64,000 nt of DNA from Trematomus loennbergii (taxonomy: Eukaryota > Chordata > Actinopteri > Perciformes > Nototheniidae): assembly GCA_012861695.1 (NCBI GenBank), contig JAAOOA010000264.1, forward strand, positions 196,001-260,000, given 5' to 3'. Of the stretch, positions 31,001-44,500 are shown in pieces. The position numbers were made by a program, and so were the translations under genes. Each line of letters starts with the position of its first letter. Position 1 is the first letter of the stretch. Below the pieces are notes generated by a model. The model did not search any database. It was not told where the DNA came from and was given only the letters and a program-made list of their open reading frames with translations.

Positions 31001-34000
31001 GTTCAAGAACCTTAGCCAGAACTGACAATTTAGAGATGGCCTATAGTTATTTAAAACAGTTGCCTCCCCTCCTTTCAGCAAAGGCAGGACATACGCTGAC
31101 TTCCATACTTTAGGAATTGTGTTTGTGCTGAGGGAGAGGTTAAAAAGAGTAGTGAGAGGTGGAGCAATAAAATCTGCAGCTATCTTTAAAAAGAAAGGTT
31201 CTACGTTGTCCGGGCCGGCCGGTTTCTTAGGATCTAACTTGGTTAAAGCTTCACGAACAACATCAACAGTAAAAGGAGTAAAACTGAAAGGGTTTTCCAG
31301 ACCACATTGTTCAGAGTCACACTGTGGTGTTCACAGAAGCAGAGTTAGTCACAGAATCAAACATAGAACCGCAGGACACAAAATGCTCATTAAAACAATT
31401 TAACATAGTAGCCCTGTCCGATATAGAGCCAGATGCTGTGGTAATGCACGGAGGTAGCTCATTTCGGATCTCACCGGTGGATAGCGATTTTATGGCTTTC
31501 CAAAATTTCCTAGGATTATTTAGGTTTTCTGTAGTAACTGACAAATAGTACTTCGACTTAGCACTTTTGACATGTGAAGTGAAGCTATTTCTTAGTGCCT
31601 AAAACGCAGCCATTCACCTCTGAGCCTGATTTCCTAGCCTTTGCCCAGGCCTTGTTTCTCTCATGTAGGAGACTGGACAGTTCAGCAGAAAACCAAGGAT
31701 TGTCTCGTCCCTTTACTCTAAAAGTACGTAGGGGTGCATGTCTATCTATAATTTCCATAAAACCAAGATAAAAATAAGACCATGCAGTTTCAACATCAGC
31801 ACACAGATCGATTTTTCCCCAATCAAACCCAAACAGATCATGAACAAAACCCTGCTCCACAAAATGTTTTATGTGTCTCTTAATAATAATACGGGGTTTA
31901 ACCTTTTGGACCTTAGTGTCCCTAATTGTGGCTACAACACAGTGGTCACTCACATCATTTGCAAATACTCCCACAGATAGGTATTTATAGGGAACATTAG
32001 TTAGAATGAGATCAATTAGGGATGATTTATTAGGGGACTTAACGTTAGGGCGAGTAGGACTGTCAACAATCTGAGTAACATTCAGAGATACAAAGGTTTT
32101 TAAAATCCTCTGATACTGCAGTTAACCAGTCCCAGTTAAAATCTCCAAGTAGCACTATTTCCTTGTAGTCTAGTTGTGATAAAAGTTTGCTAGTGAAGAC
32201 AAGGAGTCCTTGACAGCTGAGGGGGGTCTGTAACACCCACCACCATGACTTGTTGCCCCTTTGCCACTTCTATATTTAAGGCTAAAAATTCGAATTGCTT
32301 ACTGACAGATTTGGAGATCAATGTGGTTACACTGAACTTATTCTTAACATAAATGGCAACGCCACCACCTTTTTTAGGACGGTCGGTACGATATACACTA
32401 TAACCATTTAAGTAGATGTCAGAGGCCAAAATAGATTTATCTAGCCACGTTTCTGATAAGACAATGATATCAGCATCAGTCGAGCTCGCCCAAATGCGGA
32501 CAAAATCTAATTTAGGTAACAGACTGCGCACATTTAAGTGAATTAATCCCAATCCAGATCTAGAAATAAAATCAGCAGGAGTAGCTATCTGACTACTACT
32601 GCTACTGGGCGGTCCAGGGTTTAGTTGTACATTCCCTGATAGTAATAATAGCAAAAAAAACAAGCACCTTTTCCTTTTAACCGACACACATACATTGTCA
32701 TCTGCTTTAAAGTCACCAGCAAACTCCGCGAAAGTGAGATTAGAGCTCAAGAAGCAGTCCTGAAGAACCATCATAGCAGGCAAGTGAGAAAGACAAACAT
32801 TTGTCGAACTGAATGTCTGTGACAAGGCAACCAGTAATTGTTTGTGTAAGACATCCGAACCTTTACAGGGGATGTCCACTGCGGGCGGTAGAACAGACCT
32901 GAACCCAGTCGACTTCTCCGGATGACGAGAGAACTTCTCATTGTCCAAAATAGCTAACAGGCATAGCAGAATCACAATAGGGGCCATTTTCCCGGACCAG
33001 CACAGCATCCGGATAGGCGCGCAAGCAGGCCCGAAACGTGGAGGCGCTCCGGTCTCTCCGCGATGACCCCGGTGCAAAACCTCCTCAGCACAGCAGGATA
33101 GGCACAGCAGGATAGGCGAAGCAGGCCCAGCTCGAGGCGTAGAGGTGCTCCGGTCTCTCCGCGATGTCCCCGGTGAAGATCCTCCTCAGTACAGCAGTAC
33201 AGGATAGGCGAAGCAGGTCCAGCCCGAAACGTAGAGGCGCTCCGGTCTCTCCGCGATATCCCCGTGGTAAAACCTCCTCGGCACCGTAGAGCACGACAGG
33301 TGGAGCAGGTGGATACAGGCCTCCGCTACAGCAGGTGTAAAGCAGGCCGCAGCCCGAGCGCGAAGCCGCTCCGGTCTCTCCGTTACGTCAAAAGAAACGT
33401 GTGTGTGTTTGTGTATATAATAACATTTATATAAATAAATGTGGATAAGTGGAGCTGCAGAAACTCTGGATGTGATTCTCTCTGAAAGTGTGATATACGA
33501 TGTTCATGAACTCATGTGAAACTCCGCCTCGGACATGTTGCGGTCTCATGAACCCCCGTCTGAGTCAGAGAGGAATATACAAAGTTCCAGGGGCGTGGGT
33601 TTGGCTGGACAAGTAAGGAGAGAACGAGGGCATACAGTTTGCCAAAGCAAGCCCATTTAGCATGCTGTGAGGACGATGGCTCTGGCCTCTAGACGGCCCC
33701 TGCTGTGAGGACGATGGCTCTGGTCTCTAGACGGCCCCTGCTGTGAGGACGATGGTTCTGGCCTCTAGACGGCTCCTGCTGTGAGGACGATGGCTCTGGC
33801 CTCTAGACGGCCCCTGCTGTGAGGACGATGGTTCTGGCCTCTAGACGGCCCTGCTGTGAGGACGATGGCTCTGGCCTCTCCCCTCTCACTCTTTTGAAAA
33901 CTCTGAACATGGATTCTTGTGACTCTGTAAATGAGTGCTATATTTTCCTCCTTCCTCTGCGGGGTCTGTGGGACGTCCTACGTTGTGTTTGCGCCGCGCT

Positions 34001-37000
34001 GCCACTATGTGAGCTCGGTCCAATCACAACAGGCCATTTCACGTTGGCCTGCAGTGATTCATTCGTACACTGTTCATCATTTGTTATTTGGTTTGTGTAT
34101 TTTTAAATTGTAAAAACAAGAAAATGAAAACAATAAATGAAAATGTCATCGATGATGTCACTGATGATGTCACTGATGATGTCACTGATGATGTCACTGA
34201 TGATGTCACTGATGGGCTTACCTGAGCAGGTGAGAGTCAGGATGTAGTCAGAGGAATATGATGATGCACACTCCCTCAGAGCAGATCCAGACTGAGCACA
34301 GTCATAGCTGATCCACCACACAGGTCTCCCTGAGGACTCATATCTCTTTCCCACAGAAACAGCAGAGCCACAGTCTAGCTCTCTGCAGGCGGCTCCTGCT
34401 GTCTTCAGGGTCCAGAGAGAGTCAGAGCCCTCCACTGGTCTCCATTCTCCCTCACGTCTCACCTCCAGGTCTCCTGCACAGCGACTCTCTCCTCCCACCA
34501 GCTGAACAACACCAGGCTCTGGAGAGAAACAAGAGAGTCGTGTCCTTCATTGATATTAGCATATTTTAATAATCAATCATTTATACTATTAATACTTCCG
34601 AGTGATAATCAGATCATTAACTCCAGCTCTCTATAAACCAGTGGTGGGAAGTAATAAAGTACATATACTCAAGTACTGTAAGTACAGGTTTGAATGACTT
34701 TATTAGAGTATATCGTTATATAATACTACTACATCACATGTATTCACAAAATGAGTTTGAGGACTTGGCAGGTTCATATATTAATGAAACAACTATTGAA
34801 TGATGAAGTTCTGTTATGGATAAAGATACCTGGAAGTATAACAAGTCATTAAAGTTCTCTCCACCTTTACCAGCTGCTACATTAAAAGTGATGTTCACAT
34901 GAATGGATCATTGATTAGAATCCAGACTATAATATATCATTATGAAAGTAGTCAGACTGTATGAGTCATAATAATGATGGTACCTTAAGCATTATTTGAT
35001 CCTAATACTTTGACCTGAGTACATTTCAATACCTGACTTCTTGTAACAGTATTTCTACACTGTGGTATCACTTCTTTGAATCAAGTATAACATCTGACTA
35101 CTTTCCCCACATCTATAAACTAATAGGACCTGGAACATGAAACATGTGATTAAGTGGAGCTAAAAAACAGTTCAATCAGAAAGCAGAACTTAGAGATTAG
35201 TAGCATGTTTCTGTGTGGCTCTGTCATTTGAACCCTTTGGTGAACATGTGCAATATGGCTCCGTGTACGTGTTTCTCTTTTAACACAAGAAACTAAATCC
35301 CCAAAAAATCCCATAAAGATTTTCAACAAAAACTGAAAAAAGGAACACAAAAGCCTTTTTCTGATTTTGTTGTTTGAGTCCAAAAACCATATCAGACAAA
35401 TCAAATTCAAGAATGGACCGATTTTAGATTTTAAATATCGCTTTATTGGTTTTCTGTATGGAGGTAGAATTAAATATACAAAGATAAAAGCCAAGAGCAT
35501 TGAATATCTCTGCTGTGACTTTGCAATCTCCCAACCTGACAACAATAACCAGATAACATAATGCAACCTCTGTGCAAAGCTTTAGTGACCTACAGCTCAA
35601 TGAGACTACATGAACCAGCTGTACAAATACTGGTCTTACTAATCAATATTATGATGGTAATCTCACCCCGGTTACAGAGCATTCAGTTTGCTGAACACTG
35701 TTTCAGAGGGCAGCCCTGTCATAAACGTCAGCTGTGGGAATCAATACATTCAGCCATTTATAGAGCTGCTCCACCTGTCGTGCTCTATGGTGCCGAGGAG
35801 GTTTTACCACGGGGATATCGCGGAGAGACCGGAGCGCCTCTACGTTTCGGGCTGGACCTGCTTCGCCTATCCTGTACTGCTGTGCTGAGGAGGATCTTCA
35901 CCGGGGACATCGCGGAGAGACCGGAGCGCCTCTACGCCTCGAGCTGGGCCTGCTTCGCCTATCCTGCTGTGCCTATCCTGCTGTGCTGAGGAGGTTTTGC
36001 ACCGGGGATATCGCGGAGAGACCGGAGCGCCTCCACGTTTCGGGCCTGCTTGCGCGCCTATCCGGATGCTGTGCTGGTCTGGGAAAATGGCCCCTATCGT
36101 GATTCTGCTATGCCTGTTAGCTATTTTGGACAATGAGAAGTTCTCTCGTCATCCTGAGAAGTCGACTGGGTTCAGGTCTGTTCTACCGCCCGCAGTGGAC
36201 ATCCCCTGTAAAGGTTCGGATGTCTTACACAAACAATTACTGGTTGCCTTGTCACAGACATTCAGTTCGACAAATGTTTGTCTTTCTCACTTGCCTGCTA
36301 TGATGGTTCTTCAGGACTGCTTCTTGAGCTCTAATCTCACTTTCGCGGAGTTTGCTGGTGACTTTAAAGCAGATGACAATGTATGTGTGTCGGTTAAGAG
36401 GAAAAGGTGCTTGTTTTTTTTGCTATTATTACTATCAGGGAATGTACAACTAAACCCTGGACCGCCCAGTAGCAGTAGTAGTCAGATAGCTACTCCTGCT
36501 GATTTATTTCTAGATCTGGGTTGGGATTCATTCACTTAAATGTGCGCAGTCTGTTACCTAAGTTAGATTTTGTCCGCATTTGGGCGAGCTCGACTGATGC
36601 TGATATCATTGTCTTATCAGAAACGTGGCTAGATAAATCTATTTTGGCCTCTGACATCTACTTAAATGGTTATAGTGTATATCGTACCGACCGTCCTAAA
36701 AAAGGTGGTGGCGTTGCCATTTATGTGAAAAATAAGTTTTGTGTAACCAAGATGGTTTCCAAATCTATAGTAAACAACTAGAATTTTTAGCCTTAAATAT
36801 GAAGTAGCAAAGGGTCAACAGCTCATGGTGGTGGGCTGCTACAGACCCCCCTCAGCTGTCAAGGACTCTTTATCTTCATTGGCAAAACTTTATCTCAACT
36901 TGACTACAAGGAAATAGTGCTGCTTGGTGATTTTAATTGGGACTGGTTAACTTCTGTGTCAGAGGATTTTAAAAACCTTTGTATCTCTCTGAATGTTACT

Positions 37001-40000
37001 CAGATTGTTAGACAGTCCTACTCGCCCTAACATTAAGTCCCCAAATAAATCCTCCTAATTGATCTCATTTAACTAATGTTCCCCATAAATACTTATCTGT
37101 GGGAGTATTTGCAAATGATCTGAGTGATCACTGTGTTGTAGCCACAATTAGGGACACAAAAGTCCAAAAGGTTAAACCTCGCATTATCAGTAAGAGAGAC
37201 AAAAAACATTTTGTGGAGCAGGGTTTTGTTCATGATCTGTTTGGGTTTGATTGGGGTAAAATCGATCTGTGTGCTGATGTAGAAACTGCATGGTCTTATT
37301 TTTATCTTGGTTTTATGGAAATTATAGATAGACATGCACCCCTGCGTACATTTAGAGTGAAGGGACGAGACAATCCTTGGTTTTCTGCTGAACTATCCAG
37401 TCTCCTACATGAGAGAAACAAGGCCTGGGCAAAGGCTAGGAAATCAGGCTCAGAGGTAGAATGGCTACGCTTTAGGCAGCTAAGAAATAGCTTCACATCA
37501 CAAATAAAAAGTGCTAAGTCGAAGTATTATCTGTCAGTTACACAAAGAACCTGAATAATCCTGGAAAATTTTGGAAAGCCATAAAATCGATATCCACCGG
37601 TGATATCCGTAATGAGCTACCTCCGTGCATTACCACAGCATCTGGCTCTATATCGGACAGGGCCACTATGTTAAATTGTTTTAATGAGCATTTTGTGTCC
37701 TGTGGCTCTCTGTTTGATTCTGTGACTAACTCTGCTTCTGTGAACACCACAGTCTGTGACTCTGAAAATGTGTTGGAAAACCCTTTAGTTTTACTCCTTT
37801 TACTGTTGATGTTGTTCGTGAAGCTTTAACCAAGTTAGATCCTAAGAAACCGGCCGGCCCGGACAACGTAGAACCTTTCTTTTTAAAGATAGCTGCAGAT
37901 TTTATTGCTCCACCTCTCACTACTCTTTTTAACCTCTCCCTCAGCACAAACACAATTCCAAAATTGTGGAAGTCAGCGTATGTCCTGCCTTACTAAAAGG
38001 AGGGGAGGCAACTTTTAAATAATTATAGGCCCATCTCTAAATGATCAGTTCTGGCTAAGGTTCTTGAACGCCTAGTGAGTGAGCAGGTAAAGGTGTTTTT
38101 ATGTACAAATGACATCCTGTCTAAACATCAGTCAGGCTTCAGAAAGCAACATAGCACCATCACTGCCACAATGAAAGTGGTGAATGATGTGGCGAGTATT
38201 TTAGATAATAAGCAGAGTTGTGCAGCTCTATTTATTGACCTTTCCAAAGCGTTTGATACCGTCGATCATCGCATCTTAAAGCAGAGGCTACTCAGTATTG
38301 GCATATCCAGCCATGCAGTGGGGTGGTTTGTGAACTACCTCTCTGAAAGGTCCCAATGTGTTCATTTTGATGGGCTGTCTTCTGAGTGGTTAAACATTAC
38401 TAATGGTGTTCCTCAAGGTTCTGTTTTAGGTCCACTTTTATTCTCCATCTACATCAATAGTTTAGGTGAAAATGTCGATGGAGCAACCTTACATTTTTAT
38501 GCGGACGATGTGTACTGTGCAGGTCCCTCCATTAAGGAGGCTGTTGTTGAATTGCAAGCTGTTTTTAACATTATTCAGACTCAGCTCTCTGAACTAAAGC
38601 TTCTTTTAAATGTTGATAAAACCAAGGTAATGCTCTTTTCAAAAGCTAAAAAGACACCAGAGCCTGTTTTAGATATTGTAACTACGCAAGGAATAAAACT
38701 TGAAGTGGTTGCCTGTTACAAATACCTTGGTATCTGGCTTGATGATTGTCTCACTTTTAAACGTCATGTCAATAACCTGCTTAAAAACTGAGGGTTAGGC
38801 TAGGTTTCTTCTACAGGAACAAGTCCTGTTTCTCGCTCGAGGCCAGAAAAGGCTCTGTGACCTTTTTACCTGTGCTGGACTATGGTGATTGATTTATATG
38901 AATGCACCTGCCAATTGCCTGGTCAAGTTAGATGCTGCGTATCACAGTGCACTGAGATTTGTGACAAACTGTAAAGCATTAACCATCACTGTACCCTGTA
39001 TGCAAGGGCTGGTCTGCCTTCACTAACTGTACGGAGGCTCAGTCACTGGTACATTTTTATATAAAAGCCATGTTAGGGAAACTTCCATCCTACATCTGCT
39101 CCCTGATCTCACGGCGAATTGTAAGTGGCTACTGCCTGAGATCGCATGCTGTGGTTTTATTAAATGTGCCAACTGCTAGGACTGTCTTAGGGAAGATAGC
39201 ATTTAGATGCGCAGCTCCACTGTCCTGGAATAGTCTGCAATTAAAATGGAAACTGAGCAATCTGGTGCCACTAAATGTTTTTAAAGCTCGGTTGGATGCT
39301 ACTCAATCGGAAGCTGTTGGTACCTGTTCATGTGGATAGTTATGTAAATTGTAATCCCTGTAATGATACTGTATGATGTCCTTTTGTTGTTCTGAAATTA
39401 CACATTTGTATTATTATTCATTTATTCTGATAGCAAATTCATTATATTGTTGAGCTAGTGCACGTACTTTACTGTAATGCAACCCTATTCATGAATAATG
39501 TGATTCATATTAATGATGATTATTATGTGTAAGTAACCAGACTGGTTCTCTGACGGAGAACCCCAACATGGTTGTAACATGTGATGATATAATGGAGAAC
39601 CCCAACATGGTTGTAACATGTGATGATCTGACGGAGAACCCCAACATGGTTGTAACATGTGATGATCTGATGGAGAACCCAACATGGTTATAACATGTGA
39701 TGATCTGATGGAGAACCCCAACATGGCTGTAACATGTGATGATCTGATGGAGAACCCCAACATGGCTGTAACATGTGATGATCTGATGGAGAACCCCAAC
39801 ATGGTTGTAACATGTGATGATCTGATGGAGAACCCCAACATGGTTGTAACATGTGACGATCTGATGGAGAACCCCAACATGGTTGGGACATGTGATGATC
39901 TGATGGAGAACCCCAACATGGCTGTAACATGTGATGATCTGATGGAGAACCCCAACATGGTTGTAACATGTGATGATCTGATGGAGAACCCCAACATGGT

Positions 40001-41466
40001 TGTAACATGTGATGATCTAATGGAGAACCCCAACATGGCTGTAACATGTGATGATCTGATGGAGAACCCCAACATGGTTGTAACATGTGATGATCTGATG
40101 GAGAACCCCAACATGGTTGTAACATGTGACGATCTGATGGAGAACCCCAACATGGTTGGGACTGTGATGATCTGATGGAGAACCCCAACATGGTTGTAAC
40201 ATGTGATGATCTGATGGAGAACCCCAACATGGCTGTAACATGTGACGATCTAATGGAGAACCCCAACATGGTTGTAACATGTGATGATCTGATGGAGAAC
40301 CCCAACATGGTTGTAACATGTGATGATCTGATGGAGAACCCCAACATGGTTGTAACATGTGATGATCTGATGGAGAACCCCAACATGGTTATAACATGTG
40401 ATGATCTAATGGAGAACCCCAACATGGTTGTAACATGTGATGATCTGATGGAGAACCCCAACATGGTTGTAACATGTGATGATCTGATGGAGAACCCCAA
40501 CATGGTTGTAACATGTGATGATCTGATGGTATTTATAAAGTATAATCATGAAAAGTGGTGGTGATGAAAAGGTGATGGTTTGTTGTTGACCTTTGAAGTA
40601 TATCCTGGTTTCCATGGTAACATGATAAATGATGAAACTAGGATCAGCTAGGTGTGAAGTCTTTAAACTACATCATGTTTTATGATAAAGGTTGTTTACA
40701 GACTGTAATCACTTAAAGAGTAACAGGGTGAATACACTGAGCACTTTACCTGTTGAGTTGTGTTCTCCTTCAGCCTGGAGTCCTGAGGAGAAATCAGAAG
40801 ATAAGGTAAACAGAGTTTTCTATCATCTCAGGAACACGTCAGTGAACTCACTCTGGAGTCATTTCACCAGTTTACTAAAGCTGAGAATAACACGTTCATA
40901 CAGAGAAGTCACATATTCAGAGTTAAAGCAACAGTTCATTTAGAGAATATGCTCCTTCAGTTCAAATGAGTCATGGAGCACCATCATCACACTGACACAT
41001 GTTCTACAGCAACAAGTACATTAGGAGGAACCAGAGGATGCTGCCAGTTCCCACCGTCTGCTGTCACCTGAACGCCTCACTCCCCTATCACTAACTGCAG
41101 AAATTAACTAACTGAAAGAGATGCTGCCAGTTCCCACCGTCTGCTGTCACCTGAACGCCTCACTCCCCTATCACTAACTGCAGTCATTAACTAACTGAAA
41201 GAGATGCTGCCAGTTCCCACCGTCTGCTGTCACCTGAACGCCTCACTCCCCTATCACTAACTGCAGACATTAACTAACTGAAAGAGATGCTGCCAGTTCC
41301 CACCTTCTGCTGTCACCTGAACGCCTCACTCCCCTATCACTAACTGCATCTAAACAACCTGTAACTGTTTTAATATTACTTGGTATGAAGTTCAAATAGC
41401 ATATTTCTCTACTGGATCCTGAAGGCAGCATCTTCCTCGTTACCTCCACAAAAAGTGTGTGTGTGT

Positions 41467-41533
<67 letters not shown>

Positions 41534-44500
41534 ATACAAGTTATTTATAAGTGACCCCACTTATATACCTAAAAACAGACTGTGTGTACATATGCACGCC
41601 ACTTATAACTCAGTACCTGTGTTTGTGTCTTTGAGAGTGCATGCATGTGTGTGTACATGTGTGTCAGTGTGTTTGTGTGAATGTGTCTATTAGATTGCAT
41701 GCATGTGTTTGTGTTGAGAGTGATGTTATGTGTCTAAGTGTCTGTGCCTTATTGTTTGTTTGTGTGAGTGCATGTTAGTGAGTTGTTTGTGTATGTGAGT
41801 GTGTGTTTATGTCTCTGTGAGTGCATGAGTGTGTATGTTTGTGTGTAAAGGTGTGAGAATATGTAAGTGTGTCAATGTGTCTGTGTAATAGTGTGTTTGT
41901 GTTTCTGTGAGTGCATGTCTGTGTGTATTTGTGTTTGTGTGTGAGAGTATTCATTTGTATGTAAGACAGCATGAATACATGGACCCCACTTATTTCCAAA
42001 AACAAGAGGGTGTAAAGGTATGGAGCAACTTGTGCCTAAAAGACAGCTGTAGTGTGTGTGTGGTCGCCCCCTACAGGTCTATGAGGGGCCGTACAGGCCG
42101 TAATTCATACTGGTCCTCTCACGCACATACATTCTCCTTTTACATACATACATTTTCACTCTTACATACATACATTCTCCTTTTACATACATACATTCTC
42201 ACTCTCACACACGTATATATTTACACTCACACATTCATACATTCTGCTCTCATATCATCATATTTCAATGCACACATTCATACATTGTCACTCACACATT
42301 TATACGTTTTTCACTCACACATTTTAAATTTTGCTCTCATATTCATATATTTTAATGCTCATATGGGGGGGGAGGGGGAGGGCACTCAAAAGCACTCGTT
42401 TGCTTGGAACGTTGATAATATTATAAACGAGGGGAAACAAGGTGAATTTAGCGATCACAACGAAAACGGCCAAGACACACATTGAGCCCAGAAAATGAAT
42501 GTTATTAAGGACTGTAATGTAAATATAATAAGTCTATGTCTAAAATGGACAACATTGTTAGGAGATTTAAACTATACAGCGATTCTGCACTGCGGCCACT
42601 CAGCCGTCTCTCCACGTTGTTTTTTCAAATCAGCTGCTCTTCATTTTTTTTTACAATTTTTTTTTACCACAAGTTCTTAATAAAACTGACACTGTTGGAC
42701 TCAGTATTAGTTTGCCTGCTACTAACAATACATTGAAGTACTTTTACTGTGTATTTTTTTAGAAATCCTCTGTCAAAGTCCCCTCCTGAGAACAAAAGCA
42801 AGCCACTTCTGCTAAGTTTGATGAGGGAATTCTTTTTGTTGTCATTAGTTCTTTGTGAGATTGATCCTGTTGGACTCAGTACTACTGAAACCCCCACAAG
42901 TACTATGAAGTACTTTTACTGTGTAGTTACTTTAAACTCTGAATCTTGTGGTGCTTGAAGAAATACAGACTGGTTAAGCCGGCCAGGTTATATATATGCC
43001 CTTTTTTGCAATATTTATTAAAATGTCACTAGTTATTTAAACAAACCACTATCTGAGGATAATACAAGCAACCATAAAACGCCCTTTATCTCGAGAGCCA
43101 TTGAAGCCCATGAAGAATTTATCCTTCCACAAATCTTTTCATCTGCTGTATTAATAAAGTTGCCACGTGTTTTCAAATTCAAGTTAAGGCACTATCTGTG
43201 CAGAACATGAACCTTTTAACTGCCAGACCAAGAAAAAAGCTATGGAACAATTATTTGTTTGCATTTTTTTATCAAATGGGCCACAACTAACCACAAACAC
43301 ATTTTTGACTGACCACACAGTTTTGTTTTTTTGAGCCTCTACCAACTGGTCGAGCTGGCCTTCTATGGTAAAAGTGCATTTTCAACAATCATCATACAGT
43401 ACAGTATTTGTATGCATCAAACTCAAATAAAACACAAACTGAAATAAAAAATATTATTTTATGGAAAATGAGCAAATATAGATATATTCATAAAAGAAAA
43501 TAAATTATAATTGTAAAAAAAGGAAAAAAGTAATGTTAAGTGTTTTTCATAATAAAAAAAGACTTGCTCATCTTACTGTAGATGCTGAATTGGCCTAACA
43601 AGAAACCACTGGCCTAACAGCAAATGTCTATATCCTGTGTTGGCCTAACTTGCTCATCTGTGTGCAACTTCGGGCTGAATGCCATGCATGAAAGCTGCTT
43701 TATGAATTATTATCACTCTTCACTCTGAGAATCATAAGGCAGTACTAGATGTAGTAATATTACCACAAATCTAGCCATTTATTTACCATATTTTATTGAA
43801 AAACATCTCTGAAACTCTGAAAAAGTCATATTGCTAGTTTACCATAAAAGGCCAATTCGACCGGTTGGTTGAGCATATTTTCAAAAAAATAATTACACCC
43901 TTTTTTTGTGCATCAAGTTATCTGATTATGTTCACTCAGTGCTCTGACACTAAAATATGTCAAAAATGACATGGTTATCTTACAAAAGTTGACCAAAAAG
44001 AGTGATTTCGTCAGCAGTGATTTTTAGCATGCCAACTTTCTCAGTTGAAGCCATAGACTGTATATATAAATACAAGTTGAAGCTAGCTGAAGGGCTTTCT
44101 ATTCGAACCACAGTGACATCTAGAGGTTGTTTTGTGCATAACATGTCTACCAAATTGTAGAGCTGGCTGAATCAGATGGAGTAAAACTTTTTTATTTATT
44201 TTTCAACAAGATATCAAGACACAAAAGGAGCTCTACCAAATGGTGGCGCTGGCTGTTAAAGGGTTACTGTTTTGGCAGAGCCAGAGAAATCAAAATCTGG
44301 CTCCAGTCCAGCAGGTGGAGACAGGGAGCCTAGGGTCTGTGCTTCCACTGAGGAGGTGGCTCAAAGGAAGAGTGTGCCACTTAGGCCCAATCCCAAACCA
44401 CTCCCTCGACCCTACCCCTCCGTGGCGGAGTGAACTCCGTCTGTAGCCACACTCGCAGCTCAACGAGGCTCCCTCCTGTCAGATGGAGGGAGTAAATACA

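Larger units (their letters stand above)
29577..33660 (-). mobile_element. L2/CR1-group LINE, near full length
   Basis: Minus-strand order: 5' GC-rich monomers (33385-33000), ORF with endonuclease (33077 down), RT, and a 3' end with GGTCTCCCTTGTAAAAGAGA ... AAATAAAGGCTACAAACAAA, typical of fish LINE tails. Inserted in the 38-bp minisatellite; TGCTGT flanks both ends as a short target duplication. Frames are broken in several places. 33390-33660 is not present in the plus-strand copy and may be extra 5' sequence or another element. Confidence 0.85.
35767..39400 (+). mobile_element. L2/CR1-group LINE, second copy, opposite orientation
   Basis: Same element as 29577-33660, 90% or more identical over long stretches, on the plus strand. 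It starts at CTGCTCCACCTGTCGTGCTC and lacks the final 3' tail with the CCTTTATTTATCCAGG block. Broken by many small indels. The 5' ends of the two copies face each other across SRCR exon A1. Confidence 0.85.

Noticed and set aside
39485..40564. Long ORFs [13 protein letters not shown] and [13 protein letters not shown]
   Set aside because: The repeat period is 39 bp, a multiple of three, so both strands stay open by arithmetic. They lie in an intron.
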